Below, in pieces: positions 1-12,000 of a DNA stretch of 64,000 nucleotides. The notes beneath the pieces are model-generated. The model saw only the letters and a program-made list of their open reading frames with translations, was not told the origin of the DNA and made no database searches. Source of the stretch: Lichenostomus cassidix (lineage: Eukaryota; Chordata; Aves; Passeriformes; Meliphagidae); the NCBI GenBank assembly GCA_008360975.2, contig CM039210.1:5334293-5398292 (forward strand), read 5' to 3'. The position numbers were made by a program, and so were the translations under genes. Each line of letters starts with the position of its first letter. The first letter of the stretch is position 1.

Positions 1-2363
1 TCCGAATAGCCTGGCCAAGGCGTGAGCATTTTGATGGAAAAATTGATGGCTCAACTTTGCCTGGCTGAAGTGGTCTGGCGTATTCGGTTTCAGGGCAGAA
101 GCTGCCAATTGATCAGCCCTACTGTTTCCATCGGCGATGGGTCCTGGCAGGTCGGAGTGTGACCTTACATGCATCCCAAAATAGGGATGCTCCCGGTGGG
201 ACAAGGCTGTCACAAGCCTCAGGAGTAAAGAAAAGATTTTCGGATTGTCAATTTGTTTTAGGACCGAATTTTCTGCTCTCAATGTCACTCCTGCCACATA
301 GGCAGAGTCTGTGACAACATTGACAGGTTCTTTAAATTTTTCAAACAATCTCACCACTGCAGCAAGCTCGGCAACTTGTGGGGACCCCTCGATTACTTGC
401 ACATCGGACTCCCACTGTCCTGTGGCGGGGTTCCTCCAAGTCATAACAGACTTTTTGGAAGTGCCTGAGCCATCTGTAAATACAGTCAAGGCGTTGGGAA
501 TTGGTTTTTGTGACAGTTTTGGTTTTTCAAACCAATTAAATGCTGTACTTAGAAATTTGTGTTTTTGATGGCTTGATGTTATTTGGCCAGAGAACCCTTC
601 GAGAGCCATTTGCAGAGGTTCATTGAATTGCATTTCAAAATCCAATTGTTCAGCTTTGTAAGGCACACGTATGAAAACAAAGTCCTGACCTGCTAAGGCA
701 CGGAGCCTTAACCTACCCTTTTTGATCACCTTGGATACAAATTCATCTCGGGTAGTTAACGTCTTCGCCAACTGGTGGGGGAGGAAGATCCACTCGATGA
801 TAAGCAGTGGATCAGGTCGGTGTACACTCCACTGGTAAATTAACCCGTGGGTGTATCGGCCTTCCCCCAGGACCACAAGCTCAAAAGGTAGGTCTGGGTC
901 ATATCGGTGGGCTTGCCTTTCCGATATGGCCTTTTCCACCTTTCCCAGTGCAGCCACAGCTTCTGGTGTTAATTCTCTTGGGGAGTCTAGCTCCCCCCCT
1001 CCGATTAAACAGTTGAAAAGGGGGGCCATTTCCTCGGTTGTGATACCCAGGAGAGGCCTTACCCAATTCACGGAGCCACACAGTTGATGTAAATCACGCA
1101 ATGTGCGTGGGAGGTTTCCAATTTTCAAACATTGAGGACGGATAGTACGATCATTAATGGTACAACCCAGGTATTTCACTGGTGTTGTTTTTTGGATTTT
1201 GTCTGGTCTTATATCAAAACCTGCTTTTGTGAAAACATGTGAAATAACTGTGAGCACTTTTTCAACTTCTGGGCTTGTTGGAGCACACACCAAAATGTCA
1301 TCCATGTAATGCAGAATGCGGACTTCAGGAAACTGTCGTCTCACAGGGGCGAGAACTCGTGCAATATATTGCTGACAAATTGCAGGTGAGTTTTTCATCC
1401 CCTGAGGGAGAACAGTCCACTGAAACCTTTGGAGTGGTTCTGAGTTGTTCAGAGAAGGCACTGAAAATGCAAATTTGGCTTGATCTGCAGGGTGGAGTGG
1501 AATGCTAAAGAAAGCATCTTTCAGATCAAGGACAGCCAATTTCCAGTCTGAGGGTAAAAGGGCCGGAGATGGTAATCCGGGTTGGAGAGATCCTATGTCC
1601 TCCATGGCCTTGTTAATTTCTCGAAGGTCATGGAGAAGTCTCCATTCGTCCTTACCAGGTTTTCTGATAACAAAGATTGGAGAGTTCCACGGGCTTGTTG
1701 AAGGAACAATTAGTCCTTTTGCAAGTTGCTCTGCCACTAGGGTTTTGAGGGCTTTCAATTTTTCAAGGGGCAGGGGCCATGGATCAATCCACACAGGTTC
1801 TTCTTTCAGCCAATTAAGACGTGGGATAGTGCCCTCCACCACGGCCCCGGTGGAAAAAACCTGCTCTTTAGGAGATGGAATGATAATTTTTGCTCCCCAT
1901 TGGCAGAGCAAATCTCTCCCCCACAGACTGTATGAGAGGTCCGCCACAAAGGGACGGACAGTGCCTTTTGTTCCTTCTACATTTACACAAACAACTGTTT
2001 GGGCACTTCGACGTGCCTGTGCATTTCCTCCCACTCCCATAATGGGTGTAGTGGAATCAGTGAGAGGCCATTGGGAAGGCCAATCTCGGTGTGCAATGAT
2101 GGTGATGTCTGCTCCAGAGTCTACCAGTCCAGTAAGAGTAATTGTCTTTCCATTTAATGTTAAGGATGCTGTCAGCAAAGGACGAGATTTTGCTAGGTTT
2201 TCTGACCAGAATACAGATGTTGTGTGTCCTTGGTCAGGGTCTGTTGGCAGCAAATGCTGGAACGTGTCATCATCGGTGTCTGATTCAGATGTCCAGTTCA
2301 GTTCTCGGGTCTCACTATTTTTTTCTGCACGCGGTGAGTGTTCGCGTTCATAATTTAGTTTTT
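1..2363 (-). CDS. ERV-A pro-pol (protease, reverse transcriptase, RNase H, start of integrase), partial
   Basis: Retroviral polyprotein entered from gag by a -1 frameshift. Reading the complement, three signatures fall in one frame: a protease site (LVDSGADIT, near 2105-2135), the RT motif YMDD (about 1294-1305) and the RNase H motif FTDGSG (about 463-480). I met no stop between the frameshift site and position 1, so protease and polymerase share one open frame. At the left edge the frame enters the integrase zinc domain (SHQFFHQNAH) and is cut by the window. No dUTPase is visible before the protease, unlike ERV-C. YMDD, the fused pro-pol frame and the gag context point to a class II (beta/alpha-like) ERV. 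The plus-strand ORF at 1502-2353 is its shadow. Whether the rest of pol or any env survives cannot be seen. Confidence 0.85.
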
Positions 2364-4421
2364 TGATGACTCATTTGCGGCTGGATTAAAATGAATGGAG
2401 GGTTTTCTGGTGATGTGAGGTGTAGATTGCTGTGACGCAGGGCGCGAGGTGTTTGGGGTTCCAGTGTGGGATTCCGCAGGTGTTCTCGGAGGAAAAGGAG
2501 AAGAACGTGAGAGGGAAATATTGGGACAGTTTCTTGCCAAATGGCCAGGCTGGCCACATTTGTGGCAGGTATACTGTGGTTGTGGATTGGAATGGGATTG
2601 GGGTCGGGAAGTATAGGCTTTAGGGAATTGTGGTACTCGGAGAGGGGGTTCTAAAGATGGACGTGAACAGGCTTCGATCAGTAATGATAAGGTAATTTCT
2701 GTGCTTGGGGGTAAAGACGAGATGATTTGCTTGCATCTGGGATTTGCATTCACAGAGGCTGTTTGAATTATGACTTCTTCTTGCTGTTCAGGATTTTTAA
2801 ATTGTTTTTCAATGGCTGCTGACAGCCTGTCAATAAAATCAGTAAATAATTCAGTTTGGCCTTGTTTGATATACATGAAAGGTATTAAGGTTTCTGGTTT
2901 TGAAGGAACAGCCTTTAAGGCATTAAGTGCTGCTGTTATTAAATCTAATTGAATTGATTTTGTAATGATTTTCACTTGTTCAATCGGATTATCAAATCCT
3001 TCTTCTGATCCAATGAGAATTGACATTGTTAGGTGCTGCAGGTTGGGGTTTGTTTTATAATTTGTTAAAAGAGATTGGACCCTCCGTTTAAAATGTGATT
3101 CCCAGAGTGTCATTTGTGCTGGTGTTAATAGCACTGTTATAATGCTTCGAATGTCTACTGGACAACGGGTTTCTGATTGGAGTATTGAATCTAAATATGA
3201 ATTAAAATAGGTTGAATTTTGGCCAAAATTTTTTGCAGCTTTTAAAACTTTTTCTCTCACTGAATGTGGAATTGGAAGCCAGGTAACAGCCTGTGTGTTG
3301 CCTCTGTGGATGCTCATCGGGGGTGGTGAGGGACTGGGGGAACTGTGATTAGAATTAGGAGAGAGTTGGGATTGAGAGGGGTGCTGGGGTGAAGGAGGCG
3401 GATGCTTTTTGCGCCGTTTGGCGGGCGCAGCTATGAGGGTCTGACCACCGGAAGTTGACATGCTGAAGTTCCTGTCAAGATGGCTGCGCCCATGAAAGAG
3501 TTCTCCGGAGGAGTTCTCTCGGGGTTCGGACCGCCTCTCCGGCGTCATGGAGGAGGCGGTGGACAGGGTTGGGAGAGGGAGTGAAGGGGGTGGATTTAGG
3601 GAGAGGGAGGAGGGAGTGAGATCATGGTAGGAGTGGGTTCTGTTCCCGCGGCTTTCGCCGCAGGAGGCTTTTGCGGGTAAACACTGAGGAGTAGATAGGA
3701 GGAAGTCATGACGCGAGCGGGCGGAAGGAGAGGGGGAAGGGGAATGCTGGGAAGAAGATGCTCGCGACGAATGCTGGGAAGGGGAACGTCGGGCACGCCC
3801 ACGGACGCTGGCATGGTCGCGGCCATGATCCCTTTGTCTGGATTCCGTGCGGTCTGGGGTGGATTTTTCAGCGTTTTTTGGCGCGGACCTGGTTTTATTT
3901 TTCCGAGATCGGGGAAAGCGCGGATTAGGGGTAAGAGGGGTTGAGGGAGGAGTAGAAACAGAGCTGCAGTCTCTGTCTGGGGTTCGGGAGAAGGGAGAGA
4001 CCCGCAGGTCCCAGCGCAGGCAGCTCCTGGGCGTACTTTTACGGTTTACCTGGGGATTTCTCGCTCTTTTTAGGATAGAGGGGTAAGGAGAAGGGTGTTG
4101 GGATAAAAAAGGGGAACTGGGGAAAGAAAGCTTTTCAGCAGCAGTTACTAAACTGTGAGTTTTGGAGACCAGGGGGTACAATCGGAGGGCTAATTTTTCA
4201 TGTATGCGGCATTGAAAGGAGATTTTTTCGGACAGTTCGTCCCAGAAATCCCCTTAAAGGATGTCTTGTGGGTCTTCGGGGAGACAATATTTTAAAATAA
4301 AACGTATTAAAGATGTTAAATGGCTTTTCTTAAAGAAAACTTCGTTCTGAACTAAAAGTGTGGTTAATTTGGACTCAATCTCGCCTCTCAGATTCGCGAC
4401 TTTAGAAAAAGAGCAGCCCAT
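2355..4421 (-). pseudogene. ERV-A gag, one in-frame stop
   Basis: Retroviral capsid precursor. I place the start at the ATG at 4421-4419. The protein then begins MGCSFSK, a myristoylation-type matrix start, and the same frame continues into the long open stretch ending at the TAA at 2355-2357 (688 codons). Codon 56 is a TAA (4254-4256), so the copy is broken; the frame on both sides of it reads as sensible matrix sequence. An Arg/Ser/Pro-rich middle (roughly codons 110-330) is followed by a capsid-like region and one zinc knuckle (CHKCGQPGHLARNC) near 2540-2580. The open stretch from 4181 downward has no ATG at its head, which is why the true start is easily missed. The stop could derive from a Trp codon by G-to-A change; that is inference. 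Confidence 0.8.
2358..2364 (-). promoter_or_regulatory. ERV-A gag-pro slippery heptamer (A AAA AAC)
   Basis: On the minus strand the heptamer AAAAAAC sits in the exact X XXY YYZ phase of gag and directly precedes the gag TAA at 2355-2357. A -1 slip here enters the frame holding protease, RT and RNase H. The same heptamer serves at retroviral gag-pro junctions such as that of MMTV. Confidence 0.8.
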
Positions 4422-4963
4422 TGCTGTCCAAGCGGGGGGGGTGGTCTTTTTCTAAGCCGAAAAACAAAAAACAAAACTAAAACAGTTCCTCTGACCCTCC
4501 CCCCACAGCGAGACTCGTTCTCTGCCCTGCAGGGGCACTGGGTGGGGATTCCCTCTCCCCACTCCCACAATGTCACGGAGGACTTACACCACGCGTGGGT
4601 CCTGTTCCGTGAGGAGGTCAGGGGCAAAGTAAAGTCGGTGTCGCGAGGTCGCGTTCCAGGCGTCCACGCACGCTGAGGTCGGGCGTAGGCTCCCACAAAA
4701 GCTGGAAAGTTTTGGTGTTGCTCTCAGGTGGAAAATTCACGCGTGGCTGCGGGTGTTTTGAGCTCCCCCTCCTCCGCTCGGCGGCGGGCGCGGCGCGGCG
4801 GCGCTCGGCGGCAGGCTGCAGCCGCGGCTTTTCGGAGGGGTTTGAAATCCGGTTTTTTGCTGTTTCTCCCGGTTTCTTCTTTTCACGCGGTTTCAGCGTC
4901 TTCTCCCACGATGTTCCTCACACGATGGTACATCTGTGGTTTTCCTCACACGGGAGCACCATC
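4422..4963 (-). other. ERV-A leader and candidate primer-binding site
   Basis: GC-rich untranslated leader between the 5' LTR and gag. A TGG-initial stretch (TGGTGCTCCCGTGTGAGG, complement of about 4944-4961) lies two bases inside the proposed LTR end, where a tRNA primer-binding site belongs. I cannot match it to a tRNA with confidence. No gene is seen. Confidence 0.45.
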
Positions 4964-5479
4964 TGCGGCGGCTACTTCTGAAGTCATAACCAGAAGTGCT
5001 TTAAATGCCACAGGAAAGTTCTTTCAGTGGGGAGAAGGGCTGTTTTGAGCTACACAGGAGATGAATTTGGGCTTCTGGAAGTCGACTCAGGCGAGAGAAC
5101 GAGATGAGGTCTCTTCAGCTTTATTGGGGGTTACATAGGGGATAGGAGAGTTTGGAGAGACATCTGAAGAGCCCAGAACAAAGGCTCTACAACAGGTTAT
5201 AAGGACACATAACTAGGCGGGTTTACAAGTTTTCAGAACAAATAGAAAAGTGAATACAAGTAATTTACAGTCTAAATTTACCAATGTCTAACTCTGAGAT
5301 ATGCAAGCGTCGAGTGGTTGGGGAGAGATAACGGCTCATACTATCTGTAATACTTTTCTGGGAGGTTGCTGGGATAATCCATCTCTTCTTCACTTTCTTC
5401 TGGCACTTCTCCCATTGCATCCCAATCCTCCACATTCTCAAGGGCACTGAGTTCTATCTCAGCTGCTTGGGCCGTAACA
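4964..5479 (-). mobile_element. ERV-A 5' LTR
   Basis: LTR read on the complement. It starts TGTTACGGCC at 5479, has a TATA-like TTATAA near 5203-5208 and a polyadenylation signal AATAAA (plus-strand TTTATT near 5121). Its outer end abuts CR1-1 coding sequence, and CCCTCC (5480-5485) is the expected right half of a 6-bp duplication whose partner lies left of the window. The inner end at 4964 is inferred from the candidate primer-binding site and is less certain. Confidence 0.6.
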
Positions 5480-6227
5480 CCCTCCTGATTTCACCAAATA
5501 TTGAAAACTCTATAATTTCATGATCACTATGCCCTAGACAACCTCCAATCACCACCTCTCCCACCAGCCCATCTCTATTAGCAAACAGCAGATCCAATGC
5601 AGTCCCTCCCCTGGCAGGATCACTCAGCAGCTGTGACAAGAAATTATCCTCCACACACTCTAAGAACCTCCTAGACTGCCTCTTCTCTGCTGTGTTAAGC
5701 TCCCAGCAGATGTCTGGTAGGTTAAAGTCACCTACAAGAACAGGGGCTGGTGATCCTGAAACCTCCTCCAGCTGCTTGTAGAATAAATTATCTACCTCTT
5801 CTTCCTGACTGGGTGGTCGATAACAGACTCCCAGCAGGATGTCAGATTTATTGGCCTTCCCCTTAATCCTTACCCACAAGCATTCAAATTCATAATCATT
5901 AGTTTCAATTTCCATGGCATCAAAAGCCCCTAATATAAAGGGCCACCCCTCCACCTCTCCTCCCTCTCCCGTCTCTTCTGAAGAGCTTGTAGCCATCCAG
6001 TGCGGTGCTCCAGTTATGCGAGTCATCCCACCATGTTTCCATGATGGTGACTAAATCATGGCTTTGCTGCTGTACAATGGCTTCCAGCTCTTCTTGTTTA
6101 TTACCCATGCTGCGTGCATTAGTATACATGCACTTCAGCTGGGCTGCTACTTTCACCCCTGACTCTGCCTTAGCACCCTTGGGCTTGTTTCTGGAGAGCC
6201 TAGTTGCATCCCCTTCCCCTGTCAAAC
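5480..6227 (-). pseudogene. CR1-1 ORF2, endonuclease domain
   Basis: N-terminal apurinic/apyrimidinic-type endonuclease of a CR1 ORF2 protein. It reads in two overlapping frames (5920-6225 and 5480-6026), so there is at least one frameshift near 5920-6026. Recognisable pieces, in order, are the YTNARSMGNKQEELEA start, a WWDDSHNW segment, the GVCYRPP strand, VGDFNLPDICW and the C-terminal GHSDHEIIEF. Normal CR1 ORF2 continues for several hundred residues into reverse transcriptase; here ERV-A cuts it off. CR1 reverse transcriptase copies its own RNA at the nicked target, but this copy cannot encode one. Confidence 0.85.
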
Positions 6228-6230
6228 CTA

Positions 6231-7774
6231 GTTTAAAGCCTTCTCAATGAGTCCCGCCAGTTCATGGGCTAAAATCCTTTTGCCCTTAACAGATAGATGA
6301 AGCCTGTCTGGCTCCATGTATTGGTTTGAAAACAAACCAGTGGGAGATCACAAGTCAAGACTGAAAGTAAAAATAAGTGAAATAATACAAGGAAAAGCAC
6401 TGACAAAGTCAGATACGACCTGACACCCAGTAAAGGTGGTGGTAGCAGTTCAACTGAAGTAGTTCAGTTGAAGCAGTGATCCTGTGAAGGTCTGGTCTCC
6501 AGCTGAAGGTCCAGTGGTAGCTCTTGTCCTCTGGGAACCCAGTAGACAGGGCTAGCTCAGGCAGTTCCAAGGCCAGGTTATATCCAGGTGGGAACACCTG
6601 GCTCCTCCTTCCTGGGCAGAGCATCCCACAATGGGATGAGATAAGTCCATGAGTCACACGGTGGGTCCCTGATGGCCCATTGCCTGTCATGCGGGGTGGG
6701 TCATTAGCAGGTGATAACAGCTAACGGCCCACAGCTGGTGGTAATAGAATACTTAAATACATCTATATTGCAACCTAGGACACTCCACCAAGCCAGGTGT
6801 CATAAAAATTGCCCCATAATCAAAAAACCCAAAATTCTGTCGATGACACCAACCCTTGAGCCACTTATTGATGATGTGGGCTCTCCTGTTCTTTCATCAT
6901 TTGTCTCTGCCACCAAAGGGACTGAGCAAAACACTATTTGTGCTCCTGCCCTATCGACCACTCGACCTAGTGCCCTAAAGTCCCTTTTAATTGCCCTGGT
7001 GCTCTTCTTTTCAATCTCATCACTGCCAGCCTGGAGTATCAACAATGGGTAATAATCAGAGGGCTGAATCAGCCCAGGGAGTCTCTCAGTAATATCCTGT
7101 ACCCGGGCCCCAGGGAGGCAACAGACCTCCCAGTGGGATGGGTCCGGTTGACACACAGGGCCCTCAGTTCCCCTCAGAAGAGAGTTGCCTACCACGACTA
7201 CCTTTCTTTTCTTTATAATGCTAGAGGTAATGATCTGTCTGACAGGGGAAGTAGAATTAGAACTGGAAGGCTCACAGGGCAGGTTGTTTTCTTCTATATC
7301 ATCTGGCTGACCCTCTTCATCCAGGGCCTCATACCTATTCTGAAGTGGCACCTGGGTGGGTGATGGGGGTCGGGAGGAATTTTTATTACCTCCCTGAATA
7401 GGAACCCATTTCCACTCCCCTTCATCCACCAGATGTTCTCCTCTTGCCTGACCATAGGAGGCATGGGAGTCCTCTGACTCTTGGGGGGCTTCTCTCAAGG
7501 ATGGAAGGTTGAAGCTCCAGCAGTCTATTTCCCTTTCACTTTCTCTAATGCTCCTTAGTCTTTCTACTTCCTCCCTAAGCTCCACCACCAGAGAAAGGAG
7601 ATCATTCCCCTGTTCGCGCCATAGGCAGGCATCTTTTGCACCATCCCCTGGTACTACTGACAAGCTCAAACACTCTTCACAGGAAGGGGTCTGGACAGAC
7701 GCATCCTTCTTGGAGGGTTCTGTTTGGCTAGGTACACTTTTAGTAGCTGTAGCTTTTGATCATGTAAAGACCAT
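6231..7774 (-). pseudogene. CR1-1 ORF1 (coiled coil plus esterase-like domain), interrupted
   Basis: CR1 ORF1 protein, an RNA-binding chaperone-like factor of the LINE. The largest open part is 6800-7669. A coiled-coil-like stretch (LVVELREEVERLRSIRE) precedes a C-terminal SGNH-esterase-like domain with VVVVGNSLLRGTEG and LLILQAGSDEIE. The solo LTR at 6317-6782 splits the C-terminus, whose last residues resume at 6316-6231. The likely initiator ATG is the complement of 8346-8348, beyond the second solo LTR, and is followed within five codons by a TGA. ORF1 in CR1-2 (34669-35513) is homologous and gives the same domain order. Confidence 0.8.
6317..6782 (-). mobile_element. Solo LTR, ERVL-like, with TSD CTCCA
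   Basis: 466-bp LTR whose complement starts TGTCCTAGGTTGCAAT. It is flanked by the perfect 5-bp duplication CTCCA (6312-6316 and 6783-6787). It shares its sequence with the plus-strand LTR at 47116-47622. Five-base duplications fit class III (ERVL-type) integration. It sits in CR1-1 ORF1. Confidence 0.9.
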
Positions 7775-8342
7775 TGTTGCGGTTTAGAGGATGTTACAGC
7801 AGACTTTACCCGAGAGCGTCTCTACCCAGCCCAGTTCAGCGCCTCAGTGCTCCAAACCCTCTGTCCCAGGGCTGGACACTGCGCTCTCACCGGCCGGGGA
7901 GCCATAAGGCTAGCTCTGGTTCGTCTGCTTCCGCAACCGGCGGTGATAAAGGAGGCGAGGAGGGTCTATGCGTTGTGTCCGTGGAAGATGTTTATTCGCA
8001 TGGTGCAGCAGAGGCCAACGACCTCCCCGAGGCAGAGATGCCTCGAGGGCAAAGGCCTCACATGCTCAGCACACGTGGAGCAGAAACACACGTGGAGCAT
8101 AGACAGCAAGATGGCGGAGGGTAAGGGGTTTTATAGGGAAACAGAGAGGGCAGGGACAGCACACAGGCCCAGTGACCTCTGGGTACAGGGGAGGTACAGG
8201 GGCGGAGTTAGGAGTACAGGAACCAATAGGGGAAACCCGAGGGAGTGGCCAGGGCCATGTGGAGTAGGGAAGGCAGGACAATAGGTGACAAGTACAGTCG
8301 TTAAGAAAGGGGTGTGGGGAACTTGCAGCTATTATCACAATA
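7775..8342 (-). mobile_element. Solo LTR of ERVK-like family K1, TSD GACCAT
   Basis: 568-bp LTR flanked by the perfect 6-bp duplication GACCAT (7769-7774 and 8343-8348). Same family as 24388-24973 and as the LTRs of 52000-54886. The complement begins TATTGTG rather than TG and ends CCGCAACA. It carries TATAAAA and AATAAA signals in minus orientation. It landed at the predicted first codon of CR1-1 ORF1, duplicating that ATG. Confidence 0.9.
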
Positions 8343-8420
8343 GACCATTACTGAAAAAAACCCCAACCAACCAACCAAATCTCAACACTAAAACAAACTA
8401 AAAACCCCACTAGCGGGAGG

Positions 8421-9060
8421 ATATCTGCAACCCTGCATGCTTTCCCTGCCTGCGCAAACTGCCTCGCAAACTGCCATACCACGCCCTCAGTGCCGTGCCA
8501 CGCCCCTGTTTGCCCGCTCCTGTTTGCCACACTCCCTAGAGCCCTCTTTTAATTACATCGCCGCTGGCCAGAGGAAACCCTGCCCAACGCCTGTGCAGGA
8601 GCGAAACACCCACCTGCTCAGCTCTCTTTTAATCACACCGCCGCTGGGTGGAGGAAACCCCGCCCCACACCTGTTTTGAGTATTACAAAGCAGGCATTCT
8701 TTATTGCAACATGCTGGACACGAGGAGGATTTTCCTCTAATCTCGTGTAACCCGAGACAGACAAGGAAGGCATTTTATTACACATAGTTTACATATTCAT
8801 CAGTTATCCTCACTTGCTTGATGTATATTCGTTGCCCTATTTTGCATAGTCCCATCCCTATCGGAAGTCCTTATTTGGTCCTTGGGGGGGTCTCTTTCGG
8901 GGTCTCTGGTGGTCTTTGATCCCCAAATTGTGGTGTCCACTGGTTGACCCCTGGTTTTGAACATGCGCAGTTTGTTTCTAGCAATTAGCAAGGCTGTTTT
9001 TATCTTCTCTGTGCCTCTAGAGCTCAGTCTGCATTTCTCAATCCTTTCCAAGGTTGTTTT
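8421..9060 (-). repeat. Probable LTR fragment with an 86-bp direct repeat
   Basis: GC-rich stretch with two similar units about 86 bp apart (near 8535-8590 and 8621-8675). A polyadenylation-type AATAAA lies on the complement (plus-strand TTTATT near 8710). It reads like a decayed LTR in minus orientation, but I found no clean termini or TSD. Confidence 0.35.
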
Positions 9061-12000
9061 GTCATAGGATGTGGTAATGTATCATTTCTTTTATCAAATG
9101 GCTTCCCTTGAGCAACTAGGTGGGTAACCTTGTCATAACCATTTATCACTTTAGATTTAAGGACCAAACAACTAAAATCCAAAGTGTTCTGCACCTATAT
9201 TCTTTTTTTTTTTTTTTTTTGCCAAGGGATATGTACCACACTGTTTGCACTAAAATGTAAAGATCCATTTATCAGACTTTTTAGTACCCACTATTACTTA
9301 CCAGCCTTCCCCCTCTTTGAAAGTTCAATGAGCCTCAATGGAATTAGTGCTCCTGAATGATTATAGACCCTATGAATTATTAACAGAATACATCTTAGTT
9401 TTGAATACAGGCTCCTATCCCACCTGTCAACAATTTACACATGATACAGTTAATGATTTTATAGAACAATGAGAGATTTCTCATTCCATACTTTCCTCCT
9501 CAGATGTATTAAGTTAAACAAGCCTTTGTGCAGATTAAAAAAGCAAATGAATGCAAGAGAGACCATCAGAATCACTAAGTACTAGTATCAGTATGGTTAT
9601 CCTTCCTAAAATACTCTCACCCTGACAATACCACAAATCTGGACACATTCTCCCCAAATATCCAGTTCCAAGGTGCATTCACAAAACAAGCAAACTAAAA
9701 AACCTATTCCCAAACTGAACAAGCTTTTTATGATGCAGTTGAGTTGATTTGACTTTAATACAAAAAGGTAGAAAAACTGTAACTTAGATGCTTTAAAACA
9801 GTTCCACAAATAAAAATAAAAAAAAATTCATCCTGGCACATGAAGGCCCAGAACATGCCCTTGCTCCCTTATCAGAAGCATATATAGTGGCAGCAGTAAT
9901 TATTATGTATTATTCACCAGCAAAGGTAGCCTCTTTCAAGTCAACATGTGCTGTGTGCTCTGTACTTTTGTTTCTCCTTGGGAAAGGTATATATGGCATT
10001 TGTGACAATCATACCCCGACAATTCTGCCCAGGCCTTCTGATGAAGATTTTAACAAAACAATGTAGTCGGTACACTGGCTGTATTAGAACAGATCCACCG
10101 GAAATAACTTCTTTAGCCAAAAGGAGAAAAAAACAACCCAAAACCCACAACAGAACTGAAACTTTTAAAGTTCACTACTAATATTTCCTTCATTCCCTTT
10201 TAAGCATGTCGTTATTTGCTGACATCTTTATCTGGTCATCACGTAGTTACCTGTATTCCAGCTGTTCATGGTTCTCTGACCTCAACAAGTCATCTTAAAG
10301 AAGTCAGTATGTCAAAATAAGAAATAAGGAGGTTAGAATGGTTTAAGAAAAAAAAATCTATAGTACTAATTTTGTATCCCAACCTCCACAGGACCACTTT
10401 TAAGTTACAGCAATAACTAAAACCAATGAACTACCACAAGAAATATTTCCTTCTGTACATGATTTTTATTATTTACATAATACAGCAGAGCATAGATGCT
10501 GGATAGTGTGATTATGTGCAATACCTAAGTATGAACTATCTGTACATGCTTGCATATCTGATAACTACATTGAAAGAACAAATTTAAAGCAAAAGCTTGA
10601 TGTTTTTAATAGTGAACAAAAAATCTAAGATTGAACACTGCAATAAAATCATAAGTAGCATCTTGTGTACATACACATGAGAAGAGGCATTACAACACTA
10701 GTCTACACTATACTTGATTATATAAAAAACCACCACAAGTTTCATACATCACAAAACCCCTTTCCATTATAACACAGAAATTATATTACCAGACAAGCAT
10801 CAGTGAACTATACTGTCCTTTCTAGTTATTATACAAAGCTGTAGATAACGGAGCCCATGCAATACACCCAAGAACACTACAGTCCCACACCCAAATACAA
10901 TTAAAAATTATAAAGCAGCCCTCCAAGAGTGGTTCCAGCTCCCACTTAAGATTACAGGAGTCATGTTGGGTATGATTCCCATACCCAATAATTGTTACAT
11001 TTAAAACTTTTTTTTTTTAATTGAAAAAAGCTCCTAATATTCTTTTGAACCCAGAACATGCTGAATTTAAGAAGCATATGAATAATAAACTGCTCAAATA
11101 CTTCTGCAAGTTACACAGATGCATGTGTCACTTGATAGAGTTGCCGTGGTATGTCTAAAAATCCCACCCAGAGCTTTTGTTTTCTAAGTCAATCTTAGCA
11201 CAATATTGTGCTACACTACATTATTAGCTATGCAAAGAAAAGCAGATAACTGTTGCAGGACAGTTCTTAAGTTTCTAACAGGACATTTCCTTTGGGAAAT
11301 TATTATAATTTTCATTATTCTGAAGTTAATGTTATCTGTTCTAAAAAAGTTTTCTTCTCATACATATCTGATTTCCCCCCCATTTTCCTTGTTGCAATTG
11401 CTAAATGACCTTTTATTAAATATGGCACCAACAGTCATCTTACTGGATGGTAGAGCCCTGTGGCTAGCACAGGTCTTTCCCATGAGAACATTCTTCTATG
11501 TTTTATAAACAAAGATAAAGTTTGGATGTTGTTGTTACAGTGTCTCGAGATTTGGACAGTTCAGGCCTGGCCAATCAGGCCTAGGGGGAGGTTTCTGACT
11601 GACCAATCTGGGTGACCTCTGAAAAGTCTATATATATGTTGGATTCAAATAATAAAGCGCTTTTTCTATGCCACGCTGAGAATCCGGGTTTTCCTTCTCT
11701 GCTAGCGGCTCAACAGCAACAGAGCCCTCTACATGTCTTATATTCTGCTGGAATACAATGGAGTGTGGAAACTAAAAGTAGAATAAGATTTTAAATGGAT
11801 AAAAGTAGACCATCAGCCTTTCTGACATAGCCTTCTCCCAAACAGGCACAATCTTTGGCTAGTGATAAACACCTTGAACATCTCAAAAGACAGATCTGCT
11901 GCAAACATGAAGTAAACATCTGTTTAGCACATGTGAACTAGAGCCTGTCTTCCGTGCATGTGTATTCCTGTGCACGTTCTAGCTGTTCAGTCATATTCTG

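Larger units (their letters stand above)
5480..8420 (-). mobile_element. CR1-1, LINE with ORF1 and 5' part of ORF2, interrupted three times
   Basis: CR1 non-LTR retrotransposon on the minus strand. Its pieces are about 8349-8420 (5' UTR), 6783-7774 and 6231-6316 (ORF1) and 5480-6227 (ORF2 endonuclease). It is cut by solo LTRs at 7775-8342 and 6317-6782 and by ERV-A at 5479. Joining across each LTR keeps the CR1 sequence continuous once the duplicated target bases are counted once. The 5' limit near 8420 is approximate. The missing 3' portion probably lies left of the window beyond ERV-A. Confidence 0.85.

Noticed and set aside
1502..2353. 283-codon plus-strand ORF
   Set aside because: Shadow of the minus-strand ERV-A pro-pol frame, which carries the protease and RT motifs.
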